The notes under the pieces: generated by a model
Database searches by the model: none
Seen by the model: the letters and a program-made list of their open reading frames with translations, nothing else
Told to the model about the DNA's origin: nothing
Assembly (NCBI RefSeq): GCF_002531575.1
Contig: NZ_NWTI01000008.1
Location: 186,001-250,000 of the forward strand
Direction of reading: 5' to 3'
Length of the DNA: 64,000 nt
DNA from: Bradyrhizobium sp. Y36
GTDB lineage: Bacteria > Pseudomonadota > Alphaproteobacteria > Rhizobiales > Xanthobacteraceae
Translations under genes and position numbers: made by a program
Shown here: positions 36,773 through 45,252 of the stretch, piece after piece
Numbering within the stretch: position 1 is the stretch's first letter
Layout of the letters: each line of letters starts with the position of its first letter

Positions 36773-37912
36773 ATGCCGACCCGGGTCTATCTCGACTGGA
36801 ACGCGACCACGCCGCTGCGCCCCGAGGCGCGGGCGGCGATGGTTGCCGCCTATGACCTGATCGGCAATCCGTCCTCGGTCCATGCCGAGGGGCGGGAGGC
36901 GCGGCGTGTGGTCGAGGAGGCCCGCGCTCTCCTTGCCGCGGCCGTGGGGGCCCTGCCGCGGAACGTGACCTTTACCTCGGCCGGAACCGAGGCCAACGCG
37001 CTGGCCCTGTCTCCGGGGCTGCGGGGGCCGTCCGGCGGACCGGTGGAGCGACTGCTGGTCTCTGCGGTCGAGCATGCCTCGGTGCTGGCGGGGGGCCGGT
37101 TCACGGGCGCCGCAATCGGTCAGATCCCGGTCACCCGTTCCGGCGTGGTCGACCTCGAGCATCTGAGAGCCCAGCTCAAGGACGGTCCGCCGGCGCTGGT
37201 TTCGATCATGGCCGCCAACAACGAGACGGGCGCAATCCAGCCGGTCGCCGAGGCGGCAACGATTGTTCACGAGGCCGGCGGCCTGCTGCATGTCGATGCG
37301 ATCCAGGCGTTGGGCAAAATCCCGTTCGACATCAAGACTGTAGGCGCCGACCTTGCGACCTTTTCTGCGCACAAGATCGGCGGTCCCAAGGGTATTGGTG
37401 CACTGGTCGTGGCCGAGGGAATCGCCGGGCTGGAGCCGGTGCTGCGGGGCGGGGGGCAGGAGCAGAGCCGCCGCGCCGGAACCGAGAACGTCGCCGGCAT
37501 CGCCGGCTTCGGGGCGGCGGTGAAGGTCGCGCTTCAGGCTCTCCCGGAGGATGCGGAGCGCATGGTAACCAACAGGAATCGCTTGGAAAATGGCGTCCGA
37601 GGGATCGCTGGCGCGACGATCTTCTCAAGCGAGGTTGAGAGGTTGCCAAATACCGTTCTGTTCACCGCGCCCGGCCTCAAGGCCGAGACGGCCGTGATCG
37701 GCTTCGACCTCGAAGGCATCGCCGTCTCCTCCGGTTCGGCCTGTTCCTCGGGCAAGGTCCAACCGTCGCACGTTTTGTCCGCCATGGGCTTCGATCCAAC
37801 GGTCGCCCAGGGAGCGGTGCGCCTCAGTCTGGGCTGGTCCACGGAACCAGAAGACATCAACAGGGCGTTAGAGGCTTGGCGAAAGCTCGGTAATAGCCTA
37901 CTTAAGACTTAA
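36773..37912 (+). CDS. Cysteine desulfurase (NifS/IscS type), PLP-dependent
   Basis: The 379-aa enzyme takes sulfur from cysteine for Fe-S assembly. The PLP lysine is in [10 protein letters not shown]. The catalytic cysteine lies in SGSACSSG, the IscS/NifS class loop, unlike the SufS sequence further down the same locus. It is in line with, and about 113 bp ahead of, sufB, so the locus has two different desulfurases. Confidence 0.9.
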   Translation: MPTRVYLDWNATTPLRPEARAAMVAAYDLIGNPSSVHAEGREARRVVEEARALLAAAVGALPRNVTFTSAGTEANALALSPGLRGPSGGPVERLLVSAVEHASVLAGGRFTGAAIGQIPVTRSGVVDLEHLRAQLKDGPPALVSIMAANNETGAIQPVAEAATIVHEAGGLLHVDAIQALGKIPFDIKTVGADLATFSAHKIGGPKGIGALVVAEGIAGLEPVLRGGGQEQSRRAGTENVAGIAGFGAAVKVALQALPEDAERMVTNRNRLENGVRGIAGATIFSSEVERLPNTVLFTAPGLKAETAVIGFDLEGIAVSSGSACSSGKVQPSHVLSAMGFDPTVAQGAVRLSLGWSTEPEDINRALEAWRKLGNSLLKT

Positions 37913-37927
37913 GCGATGAAACACGGC

Positions 37928-37941
37928 TTGAACGGTTCTAA
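37928..37941. promoter_or_regulatory. Inverted-repeat element before sufB
   Basis: TTGAACGGTTCTAA lies in a larger hairpin GGCTT...AAGCC just after the desulfurase stop. GAAC/GTTC arms resemble, loosely, iron-control (Irr-type) sequences of rhizobia. It may equally be a hairpin between cotranscribed genes. The match is weak. Confidence 0.3.
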
Positions 37942-38025
37942 GCCCGTGCTTTCCGCACAGAAACATCGTAATAGTCGTCCGAGATTGATCCACCGCGGTC
38001 CTTGAAACCGCGAGCGGAGGATGGA

Positions 38026-39522
38026 ATGCCAGCCGTACAAGAGACGGTCGAGCGCGTGAAGCGCATCGACGTCGACCAGTATCGTTATGGGTTTGAGACC
38101 CTGATCGAATCCGACAAGGCTCCCAAGGGGCTGTCGGAAGACACCGTTAAGTTCATCTCGCAGAAGAAGAACGAACCCGACTGGATGCTCCAGTGGCGGC
38201 TGGAAGCCTATCGGCGCTGGCTGACCATGCAGGAGCCGACCTGGGCGCGCGTCGACTATCCCAAGATCGACTTCCAGGACCTCTATTACTATTCGGCGCC
38301 GAAGCCGAAGAAGACGGTCACGTCACTGGACGAGATCGATCCGGAAATCCTGAAGACCTACGAGAAGCTCGGCATCCCTTTGCGGGAAGTCGCCATGCTC
38401 GAAGGCGTCGAACCCAAGCCGGGCGAGGAAGATCCGAACAAGCGCAAGATCGCGGTCGACGCAGTCTTCGATTCGGTCTCGGTCGCGACCACCTTCAAGG
38501 CGGAGCTGAAGAAGGCCGGCGTGATCTTCATGCCGATCTCTGAAGCCATCCGCGAGCATCCCGAGTTGGTGCAGAAGTATCTCGGCTCGGTGGTTCCGAC
38601 CTCGGACAATTTCTACGCGACGCTGAACTCGGCGGTGTTCTCCGACGGCTCGTTCGTCTACGTGCCGCCGGGCGTGCGCTGCCCGATGGAGCTGTCGACC
38701 TATTTCCGCATCAACGAGCGCAACACCGGCCAGTTCGAGCGCACGCTGATCATCGCCGACAAGGGCGCGTACGTCTCCTATCTCGAAGGCTGCACCGCGC
38801 CGCAGCGTGACGAGAACCAGCTGCACGCGGCCGTGGTCGAGCTCGTCGCGCATGACGATGCCGAGATCAAATATTCGACGGTGCAGAACTGGTATCCCGG
38901 CAATTCGGAAGGTAAGGGCGGCATCTACAATTTCGTCACCAAGCGTGGCGACTGCCGCGGCGACCGCTCCAAGATTTCCTGGACCCAGGTCGAGACCGGC
39001 TCAGCCATCACCTGGAAGTATCCGAGCTGCATCCTGCGCGGTGACAATTCGAGCGGCGAGTTCTATTCGATCGCGATCTCGAACGGCTTCCAGCAGGTCG
39101 ATTCGGGCACCAAGATGATTCATCTCGGCAAGAACACGTCGAGCCGGATCATCTCCAAGGGCATCGCGGCCGGCAAGTCGCAGAACACCTATCGCGGCCT
39201 CGTCACCGCGCATCGCAAGGCGACCGGCGCACGCAACTTCACCGCCTGCGACTCGCTGCTGATCGGCGACAAATGCGGCGCGCATACCGTGCCCTATATC
39301 GAGGCCAAGAACTCCTCGGCGACGTTCGAGCACGAGGCGACGACGTCGAAGATCTCCGAGGACGTGCTGTTCTACTGCATCCAGCGCGGCCTTTCGCAGG
39401 AGGAGGCTGTCGGCCTCGTCGTCAACGGCTTCGTCAAGGACGTGCTGCAGCAACTGCCGATGGAATTCGCGGTGGAAGCGCAGAAGCTGATCTCGATCTC
39501 GCTTGAAGGATCGGTCGGCTAG
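38026..39522 (+). CDS. sufB: Fe-S cluster assembly scaffold SufB
   Basis: A 498-aa scaffold protein of the SufBCD complex, with right-handed beta-helix SufBD sequence ([54 protein letters not shown]) and the C-terminal cluster-binding region ([20 protein letters not shown]). The start is ATG 38026 with GGAGG five bases before. A TTG 24 bp upstream is open but less likely. Length matches the family. Confidence 0.96.
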   Translation: MPAVQETVERVKRIDVDQYRYGFETLIESDKAPKGLSEDTVKFISQKKNEPDWMLQWRLEAYRRWLTMQEPTWARVDYPKIDFQDLYYYSAPKPKKTVTSLDEIDPEILKTYEKLGIPLREVAMLEGVEPKPGEEDPNKRKIAVDAVFDSVSVATTFKAELKKAGVIFMPISEAIREHPELVQKYLGSVVPTSDNFYATLNSAVFSDGSFVYVPPGVRCPMELSTYFRINERNTGQFERTLIIADKGAYVSYLEGCTAPQRDENQLHAAVVELVAHDDAEIKYSTVQNWYPGNSEGKGGIYNFVTKRGDCRGDRSKISWTQVETGSAITWKYPSCILRGDNSSGEFYSIAISNGFQQVDSGTKMIHLGKNTSSRIISKGIAAGKSQNTYRGLVTAHRKATGARNFTACDSLLIGDKCGAHTVPYIEAKNSSATFEHEATTSKISEDVLFYCIQRGLSQEEAVGLVVNGFVKDVLQQLPMEFAVEAQKLISISLEGSVG

Positions 39523-39528
39523 CTCGGA

Positions 39529-39635
39529 CCTCATCCTGAGGAGGCCGCGCAAGCGGCCGTCTCGAAGGACGGATCCCGGAAAGATTGTTGGCCTCAATCC
39601 TTCGAGACGCGCCTTCGGCGCTCCTCAGGATGAGG
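39529..39635. repeat. Palindromic intergenic repeat (CCTCATCCTGAGGAG type)
   Basis: The arms CCTCATCCTGAGGAG and CTCCTCAGGATGAGG flank a partly paired centre with CTCGAAGGA/TCCTTCGAG. It occupies the gap between sufB and sufC, where both genes must still be cotranscribed, so it is not a strong terminator. Confidence 0.85.
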
Positions 39636-39654
39636 GGATAGATGGAAAAACATT

Positions 39655-40407
39655 ATGGCTTTGCTTGAAGTGAAAGACCTCAAGGTTCGTGTCGAGGAGC
39701 GTGAGATCCTCCACGGGCTGACGCTCACCGTGAACGAAGGCGAGATCCACGCGATCATGGGGCCGAACGGCTCCGGCAAGTCGACGCTGTCCCACGTCAT
39801 CGCCGGCAAGCCCGGCTATGAGGTCACCGATGGCCAGATCCTGTTCAAGGGTGAAGATCTGTTGGAGATGTCGCCGGACGAGCGCGCCGCCAAGGGCGTG
39901 TTCCTGGCGTTCCAGTATCCGGTCGAGATTCCCGGCGTCGCCACCATGAACTTCCTGCGCACCGCGCTGAACGCGCAGCGCAAGGCGCGCGGCGAGGATG
40001 AATTCTCGACCCCGGACTTCCTCAGGAAGGTCCGCGAGGTCTCGAAGTCGCTGAACATTCCGCAGGACATGCTCAAGCGCGGCGTCAATGTCGGCTTCTC
40101 CGGCGGTGAGAAGAAGCGCAACGAGGTGCTGCAGATGGCGCTGTTCGAGCCCAGCCTGTGCATCCTCGACGAGATGGATTCGGGCCTGGACATCGACGCG
40201 CTGCGCATCGCGGCCGACGGCGTCAACGCGCTGCGTTCGCCCAAGCGTTCGATGGTCGTCATCACCCACTATCAGCGGCTGCTGAACTACATCGTGCCCG
40301 ACGTCGTGCACGTGATGTCGAAGGGCCGTGTCGTGAAGAGCGGCGGCAAGGAACTGGCGCTGGAGCTGGAAGCGTCCGGCTACGCCCAGTTCGAGGATGC
40401 CGCGTAA
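39655..40407 (+). CDS. sufC: Fe-S cluster assembly ATPase SufC
   Basis: A 250-aa ABC-type ATPase that drives SufBCD. Walker A GPNGSGKST (about 37-45), signature FSGGEKKRNEVLQ, Walker B LCILDEMDSGLD and the H-loop histidine in VITHYQR. It is soluble with no membrane partner; the partner is SufB/SufD. The start is ATG 39655. Confidence 0.97.
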   Translation: MALLEVKDLKVRVEEREILHGLTLTVNEGEIHAIMGPNGSGKSTLSHVIAGKPGYEVTDGQILFKGEDLLEMSPDERAAKGVFLAFQYPVEIPGVATMNFLRTALNAQRKARGEDEFSTPDFLRKVREVSKSLNIPQDMLKRGVNVGFSGGEKKRNEVLQMALFEPSLCILDEMDSGLDIDALRIAADGVNALRSPKRSMVVITHYQRLLNYIVPDVVHVMSKGRVVKSGGKELALELEASGYAQFEDAA

Positions 40408-40419
40408 GGATTGTTTGCA

Positions 40420-41724
40420 ATGAACGTTGCTGTGGCAAAGACCGGAAAGGGCCGCGCGGTGAGCGATCTCTTCACCAGCGCCGAAGGCCGGCTGCCAGGT
40501 TCGCCTGGGGTCACCGCCGTGCGACGCGAGGCGTTCGAGACCTATGAGCGTCTCGGCCTGCCGCACCGTCGGATCGAGGAATGGAAATACACCGACCTGC
40601 GCGCGCTGGTCGGCGAGGTGCTGCCGCTGGCAGCCGCGCCCGACGCGGCTGCGCTGAAGCGGGCTGCGGACGCCGTGAAGGCGCATGCGATCGACGGCGC
40701 CCGCAAGCTGGTGCTGGTCGACGGCGTGTTCGCGGCCGACCTGTCCGATGCGAAGGCGCTTGCCGTCGAGGTAGGCTTCAAGACTCTGCGAGAGACGCTG
40801 GAGAAGGACGCTGGTCTCCTGAAGACCGCAACCGTTGATGCCGTGATCGCGCTGAACGCGGCGATGGCGACGGACGGTGTCGTGCTGTCGATCGCCGACG
40901 GCGCCCAGCTCTCCGCGCCGATCCAGATCATTCATATCGCGACCGCCGCGTCGGCATCGGCATTCAGCCGGTCACAGGTGACGATCGGGAAGGGCTCGCG
41001 CGCCACCATCGTCGAGACCTTTGTCGCGGCGGGCGCCACTGCCTACCAGATCAACGATGCCGTCCTCGTGTCGGTCGCTGATGATTCCGACGTCGCCTAC
41101 ATCCGCCTGATGGACGATGCGCCCGACGCGGTGAACGTGACCTCGCAGTTCGTCACCATCGGCGCCAACGTGAAGTACAATTTCTTCAACATGACCACCG
41201 GCGCTGCGGTGAGCCGCCTGCAGGGCTTCATCACGCTGGCGGGCGAGGGCAGCGAGCTCTCCGCCAACGGCGTCAACCTGTTGAAGAAGACCGAGCATGG
41301 CGACACCACGCTGGTGGTCGATCACGCCGTGCCGAACTGCGTCAGCCGCGAAGTCTTCCGCGCCGTGCTCGACGATCGCGCCCATTCGGTGTTCCAGGGC
41401 CGCATCATCGTCCGTCCCGACGCGCAGAAGACCGACGGCAAGATGATGACCCGCGCGCTGCTGCTGTCGGACGAGGCCGAAGCCGACAACAAGCCCGAGC
41501 TCGAGATCTTCGCCGACGACGTCTCCTGCGGCCACGGCGCCACCGCCGGCGCGCTGGACGACAGCCTGCTGTTCTATCTGAAGGCCCGCGGCCTGCCGGA
41601 GAAGCAGGCTCAGGCGCTGCTGATCCAGGCTTTCGTGGGCGAGGCGATCGAGCAGATCGCCGATGACGGCCTGCGCGAGCACGTGATCGGCATTGCCGAG
41701 CGCTGGCTGGAGCGTCGCCAATGA
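40420..41724 (+). CDS. sufD: Fe-S cluster assembly protein SufD
   Basis: The 434-aa SufB paralogue in the SufBCD complex. Family region FQGRIIVRPDAQKTDGKMMTRALLLSDEAEADNKPELEIFADDVSCGHGATAGALDD is recognised by its order. I choose ATG 40420 with AAGGA nine bases upstream; TTG 40411 is an alternative. Its stop overlaps the sufS start by 4 bp (ATGA at 41721). Confidence 0.95.
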   Translation: MNVAVAKTGKGRAVSDLFTSAEGRLPGSPGVTAVRREAFETYERLGLPHRRIEEWKYTDLRALVGEVLPLAAAPDAAALKRAADAVKAHAIDGARKLVLVDGVFAADLSDAKALAVEVGFKTLRETLEKDAGLLKTATVDAVIALNAAMATDGVVLSIADGAQLSAPIQIIHIATAASASAFSRSQVTIGKGSRATIVETFVAAGATAYQINDAVLVSVADDSDVAYIRLMDDAPDAVNVTSQFVTIGANVKYNFFNMTTGAAVSRLQGFITLAGEGSELSANGVNLLKKTEHGDTTLVVDHAVPNCVSREVFRAVLDDRAHSVFQGRIIVRPDAQKTDGKMMTRALLLSDEAEADNKPELEIFADDVSCGHGATAGALDDSLLFYLKARGLPEKQAQALLIQAFVGEAIEQIADDGLREHVIGIAERWLERRQ

Positions 41725-42968
41725 GCACGCATCCGGCAGTCAAGAACGGCGCCTATGACGTCGCGCGCGTGCGCCAGGACTTTCCGGCGCTCGCCATGCA
41801 GGTGTACGGCAAGAAGCTGGTCTATCTCGACAACGCAGCCTCCGCGCAGAAGCCGAGCGCCGTGCTCGAGCGCATGACGCAGGCCTACCAGTCCGAATAC
41901 GCCAACGTGCATCGCGGCCTGCATTACCTCGCCAACGCGGCGACGGAAGCCTATGAGGGCGGCCGGACCAAGGTGGCGCAGTTCATCAACGCGCCCCGGA
42001 CCGAAGAAGTGATTTTCACCCGCAACGCGACCGAGGCGATCAATCTCGTCGCCTCGTCCTGGGGCGGGCCGAACATCAAAGAGGGCGACGAGATCGTCAT
42101 CTCGATCATGGAGCACCACTCCAACATCGTGCCTTGGCATTTCCTCAGGGAGCGCCAGGGGGCGGTCATCAAGTGGGCGCCGGTCGACGATGAGGGCAAT
42201 TTCCTCATCGACGAGTTCGAGAAGCTGCTGACGTCGAAGACCAAGCTGGTCGCGATCACCCAGATGTCCAATGCGCTCGGCACCATCGTGCCGGTCAAGG
42301 ACGTCGTGAGGATCGCCCATGCGCGCGGCATTCCCGTGCTGGTCGACGGCAGCCAGGGCGCCGTGCATCTGCCGATCGATGTCCAGGACATCGGCTGCGA
42401 TTTCTACGTCTTCACCGGCCACAAGGTCTATGGCCCCACCGGCATCGGCGTGCTCTGGGCCAAGTACGACCATCTCGTCGCGATGCGTCCCTTCAATGGC
42501 GGCGGCGAGATGATCCGCGAGGTCTCGCGCGACGTCGTCACCTATGGCGATCCCCCGCACAAATTCGAGGCGGGCACGCCGGCGATCGTCGAGGCCGTCG
42601 GCCTTGGCGCGGCCATCGACTACGTCAATTCGATCGGCAAGGAACGCATCGCCGCGCACGAGGCCGATCTCACGGCCTACGCCCAGGAGAAGCTGCGCGA
42701 GATCAACTCGCTGCGGCTGATCGGCACGGCGCGGGGCAAGGGTCCGGTGATTTCCTTCGAGCTCAAGGGCGCGCACGCCCATGACGTCGCCACCGTGATC
42801 GACCGCCAGGGCATCGCGGTGCGCGCCGGAACCCATTGCGTGATGCCGCTTTTAGAGCGGTTCAACGTGACGGCCACCTGCCGGGCCTCGTTCGGCATGT
42901 ATAATACGCGGGAAGAAGTCGATCATCTGGCACAGGCGCTGTTGAAGGCGCGGGATTTGTTCGCATGA
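41721..42968 (+). CDS. sufS: Cysteine desulfurase SufS
   Basis: A 415-aa group II desulfurase that delivers sulfur to SufBCD. The PLP lysine is in FTGHKVYGPTGIG, and the active-site Cys is in RAGTHCVMPLL. It ends in RASFGMYNTREEVDHL, as expected for SufS. It overlaps both neighbours by 4 bp (sufD before, sufT after), pointing to coupled translation. No SufE-type sulfur acceptor gene is visible in the window. Confidence 0.96.
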   Translation: MSTHPAVKNGAYDVARVRQDFPALAMQVYGKKLVYLDNAASAQKPSAVLERMTQAYQSEYANVHRGLHYLANAATEAYEGGRTKVAQFINAPRTEEVIFTRNATEAINLVASSWGGPNIKEGDEIVISIMEHHSNIVPWHFLRERQGAVIKWAPVDDEGNFLIDEFEKLLTSKTKLVAITQMSNALGTIVPVKDVVRIAHARGIPVLVDGSQGAVHLPIDVQDIGCDFYVFTGHKVYGPTGIGVLWAKYDHLVAMRPFNGGGEMIREVSRDVVTYGDPPHKFEAGTPAIVEAVGLGAAIDYVNSIGKERIAAHEADLTAYAQEKLREINSLRLIGTARGKGPVISFELKGAHAHDVATVIDRQGIAVRAGTHCVMPLLERFNVTATCRASFGMYNTREEVDHLAQALLKARDLFA

Positions 42969-43336
42969 GTGACACGGCCGAAATCAAAGCTAGTCCGATG
43001 GAGACCCATTCGGCGCTTCCGCCGGAGGAGACCGAGCGCCTGACCACGGAGATCATCGCCGGGCTCAAGACCGTGTTCGACCCGGAAATCCCGGCCGACA
43101 TTTACGAGCTCGGCCTGATCTACAAGGTCGAGATCAAGGACGACCGCTCGGTCGACGTCCAGATGACGCTGACGACGCCGAACTGTCCGGCCGCCGGCGA
43201 GCTGCCGACCATGGTCGAGAACGCCGTTGCCAGCGTGCCCGGCGTCGGCGTGGTCGACGTCAAGGTCGTCTGGGAGCCGCCGTGGTCGCCCGAGCGCATG
43301 AGCGACGAGGCCCGCCTCGTCCTCAACATGTGGTGA
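42965..43336 (+). CDS. sufT: SUF system assembly factor (DUF59/MIP18 family, SufT)
   Basis: A 123-aa protein of the DUF59 family, with the VFDPEIPADIYELGLIYKVEI block and the conserved Cys in TLTTPNCPAAGELP. SufT proteins help mature Fe-S enzymes in other bacteria. Its ATG overlaps the sufS stop by 4 bp, supporting a common role with sufS. Confidence 0.93.
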   Translation: MSDTAEIKASPMETHSALPPEETERLTTEIIAGLKTVFDPEIPADIYELGLIYKVEIKDDRSVDVQMTLTTPNCPAAGELPTMVENAVASVPGVGVVDVKVVWEPPWSPERMSDEARLVLNMW

Positions 43337-43399
43337 CGCGTAACGCTTGCTTTGAATCCTCGGCATTGAATTCGCGCCGCAACGGACCACATCATTGAC

Positions 43400-43810
43400 A
43401 TGACCCAGATTTCGTCAGGCTCGACCCCAGCATCCACTCCGAAGCCGCGGCGTCCGCGCCCGCAGGTGATGCGGCTGACGGATGCTGCCGCCCAGCGCAT
43501 CAGCGAGCTGACGAGCCGCGCTGATTCCGAGATCGTGGGCCTGCGCGTCGGCGTGAAGAACGGCGGCTGCGCCGGTCAGTCCTATACGGTCGAATACGCC
43601 CACGAGATCCGCCCGACCGACGAGGTCGTCGAGGACAAGGGCGTCAAGATCCTGGTCGACCCGAAGGCCGTGCTGTTCCTGCTCGGCACCGAGATGGACT
43701 ACAAGGCCGACAAGATGCAGGCCCAGTTCGTCTTCAACAACCCCAATCAGATCTCCGCCTGCGGTTGCGGCGAGTCGGTCGAGCTGCGACCGGCCAAGAT
43801 CGACGGGTAA
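43400..43810 (+). CDS. sufA: A-type Fe-S carrier (HesB/IscA family, SufA)
   Basis: A 136-aa A-type carrier. The three conserved Cys appear in GGCAGQSYTVEYA (first) and in ACGCGESVEL (CGC, second and third). It follows sufT by 63 bp and closes the suf set. Such proteins hold and pass assembled clusters. The first about 25 residues (SSGSTPASTPKPRRPRPQ) are a non-conserved extension. Confidence 0.93.
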   Translation: MTQISSGSTPASTPKPRRPRPQVMRLTDAAAQRISELTSRADSEIVGLRVGVKNGGCAGQSYTVEYAHEIRPTDEVVEDKGVKILVDPKAVLFLLGTEMDYKADKMQAQFVFNNPNQISACGCGESVELRPAKIDG

Positions 43811-43835
43811 GCCGATTCTCGCAGCTTGCTCCGCT

Positions 43836-43972
43836 GTCGTCCCTGCGAACGCAGGGACCCATAACGCGTGATCCCCTGGTGATGGGCGGTGTTCGCACCG
43901 AAGCTGGCGCGATGAAAAGTCTTCGTTAAACTCCTCCCTGTGGTTATGGGTCCCTGCGTTCGCAGGGACGAC
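43836..43972. repeat. Perfect 30-nt inverted repeat
   Basis: The arm at 43836-43865 is the exact reverse complement of that at 43943-43972, separated by 77 nt. Each arm also contains its own palindrome (TCCCTGCG-A-ACGCAGGGA). It lies between sufA and the TfoX-like gene. Perfect identity of arms is unusual for a functional terminator and suggests a recent or conserved repeat. Confidence 0.85.
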
Positions 43973-43992
43973 GCCGGGGAGAGAGTTGGGCC

Positions 43993-44415
43993 ATGGACCG
44001 CGAATTCCTGATTGACCTGTTCGCCGATTTCGGGCCCGTCACCATCCGCAAGATGTTCTCCGGCTACGGCATCTCCGCCGACGGCATCAACTTCGCGCTG
44101 TCGCTCCGCGCCGGCCTGTTCTTCCGCGCCGACGAGGTGACCATTCCCGATTTCGAGGCGGAGGGCTCTAAGCCGTTTCAGTATTCGACCCGCGCCAAGA
44201 CGGTGGTGGTCAATTCCTATTGGGAGCTGCCGGCGCGGCTGTTCGACGAGTCCGAGGATTTCGTGCAGTGGGCGAGGGCGGCGCTCGCGGCCGCCCAGCG
44301 CGCCAAGGTGAAGACGCGGCCGAAGGGTAAGAAGGCGGCGAAGAAAGCGGTGCCGAAGAAAGCCGCTGGGAAGAAGCGGTTGGTCAAGAAGGCAATCACG
44401 AAGACGGTGCGGTAG
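43993..44415 (+). CDS. TfoX N-terminal domain protein with Lys/Ala tail
   Basis: A 140-aa protein. Residues 1-100 match the TfoX/Sxy N-terminal fold (LIDLFADFGPVTIRKMFSGYG). No TfoX C-terminal domain follows. Instead, residues about 105-140 form a Lys/Ala-rich, histone-like tail with AKK repeats and ending TKTVR. The role could be DNA or RNA binding; TfoX proteins are linked to competence in other bacteria, which is not shown here. Its stop lies inside the next palindromic repeat. Confidence 0.85.
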   Translation: MDREFLIDLFADFGPVTIRKMFSGYGISADGINFALSLRAGLFFRADEVTIPDFEAEGSKPFQYSTRAKTVVVNSYWELPARLFDESEDFVQWARAALAAAQRAKVKTRPKGKKAAKKAVPKKAAGKKRLVKKAITKTVR

Positions 44416-44501
44416 GGTGGGCAAAGCGAAGCGTGCCCACGATTGGGATTGTCATCGCGAGGAGTCGTGGGCACGGCGCGATGCGCCTTTGCCCACCCTA
44501 C
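44412..44501. repeat. Palindromic repeat (GTAGGGTGGGCAAA type), copy 1
   Basis: GTAGGGTGGGCAAAG at the left and CTTTGCCCACCCTAC at the right, with inner arms CGTGCCCACGA and TCGTGGGCACG. It contains the TfoX-like stop codon and lies 6 bp from the end of fabA. Confidence 0.85.
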
Positions 44502-44507
44502 GAGACC

Positions 44508-45041
44508 TTACTCCACCGCCTGGGTCAGGCCGACCCGCATGTCCTTGGCCGTGAACACGCAGACGCCGTCCGCGAGCACGCGGCCGTCGGCAATTCCGAG
44601 TACCAGCTTGCCGCGCCTGACCATGCGCATTGAGACTTCGTAGCGCACGCTCTTTGTAGCAGGCGTGACGGTGCCGGTGCACTCCACGTCGCCGACGCCG
44701 ATGGCGCGGCCCTTGCCCGGTGAGCCCGACCAGCCGAGCCAGTAGCCGACCATCTGCCACATGGCGTCGAGCCCCAGCGTCGGCGGCATCATCGCGTCGC
44801 CGCGATAGTGGCAATCGAAGAACCAGTGGTGAGGCGTGAGATCCAGCTCGCCGACGACGTGGCCTTTGCCATACGCGCCGCCGTCCAGGCTGATGTCGGT
44901 GATGCGATCCATCATCAGCATCGGCGGCGCCGGCAGTTGCGCGTTGCCGGGGCCGAAATAGCCGCCCTCGCTCGATCTCAGCAGCTCGTCCCTGGTGTAT
45001 GACGGTTGCGGCGTGTGGAAGTCACGAGGGTTGTTGGGCAC
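44508..45041 (-). CDS. fabA: 3-hydroxydecanoyl-ACP dehydratase FabA
   Basis: Catalyses dehydration and isomerisation of the C10 acyl-ACP, a step to unsaturated fatty acids. The 177-aa protein has the active site WFFDCHYRGDAMMPP and the matching GLDAMWQMVGYWLGW. The frame stays open upstream to 45179, but the family core begins near PSYTRDELL, so I choose GTG 45041 with GAGG about ten bases upstream. It lies alone, with no fabB or fabI nearby, and between two related palindromes. Confidence 0.9.
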   Translation of the reverse strand: MPNNPRDFHTPQPSYTRDELLRSSEGGYFGPGNAQLPAPPMLMMDRITDISLDGGAYGKGHVVGELDLTPHHWFFDCHYRGDAMMPPTLGLDAMWQMVGYWLGWSGSPGKGRAIGVGDVECTGTVTPATKSVRYEVSMRMVRRGKLVLGIADGRVLADGVCVFTAKDMRVGLTQAVE

Positions 45042-45112
45042 GACGACACGTCCTCGATGTTCAGACAGCGAGGAAGATGTTGCTCGCCACCGAAGAATGT
45101 CAAGCGGCGGTG

Positions 45113-45238
45113 CCGTAGGGTGGGCAAATCGACTTGTCCGCCGTAGCTCGCAGAGCGAAGGCGGAAGCGTGCTCACCATCCGGCTCGATCATGCCGAGGT
45201 CGTGGCACGGCGCTTATGCGCCTTTGCCCACCCTACGG
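45113..45238. repeat. Palindromic repeat (GTAGGGTGGGCAAA type), copy 2
   Basis: The arms CCGTAGGGTGGGCAAA and TTTGCCCACCCTACGG are exact complements (16 nt). It is a second member of the family at 44412-44501 and stands on the other side of fabA. Confidence 0.85.
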
Positions 45239-45252
45239 CAGTTAGCGAAAGC

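Noticed and set aside
40411..40419. TTG start for SufD
   Set aside because: ATG 40420 is nearby with an AAGGA site.
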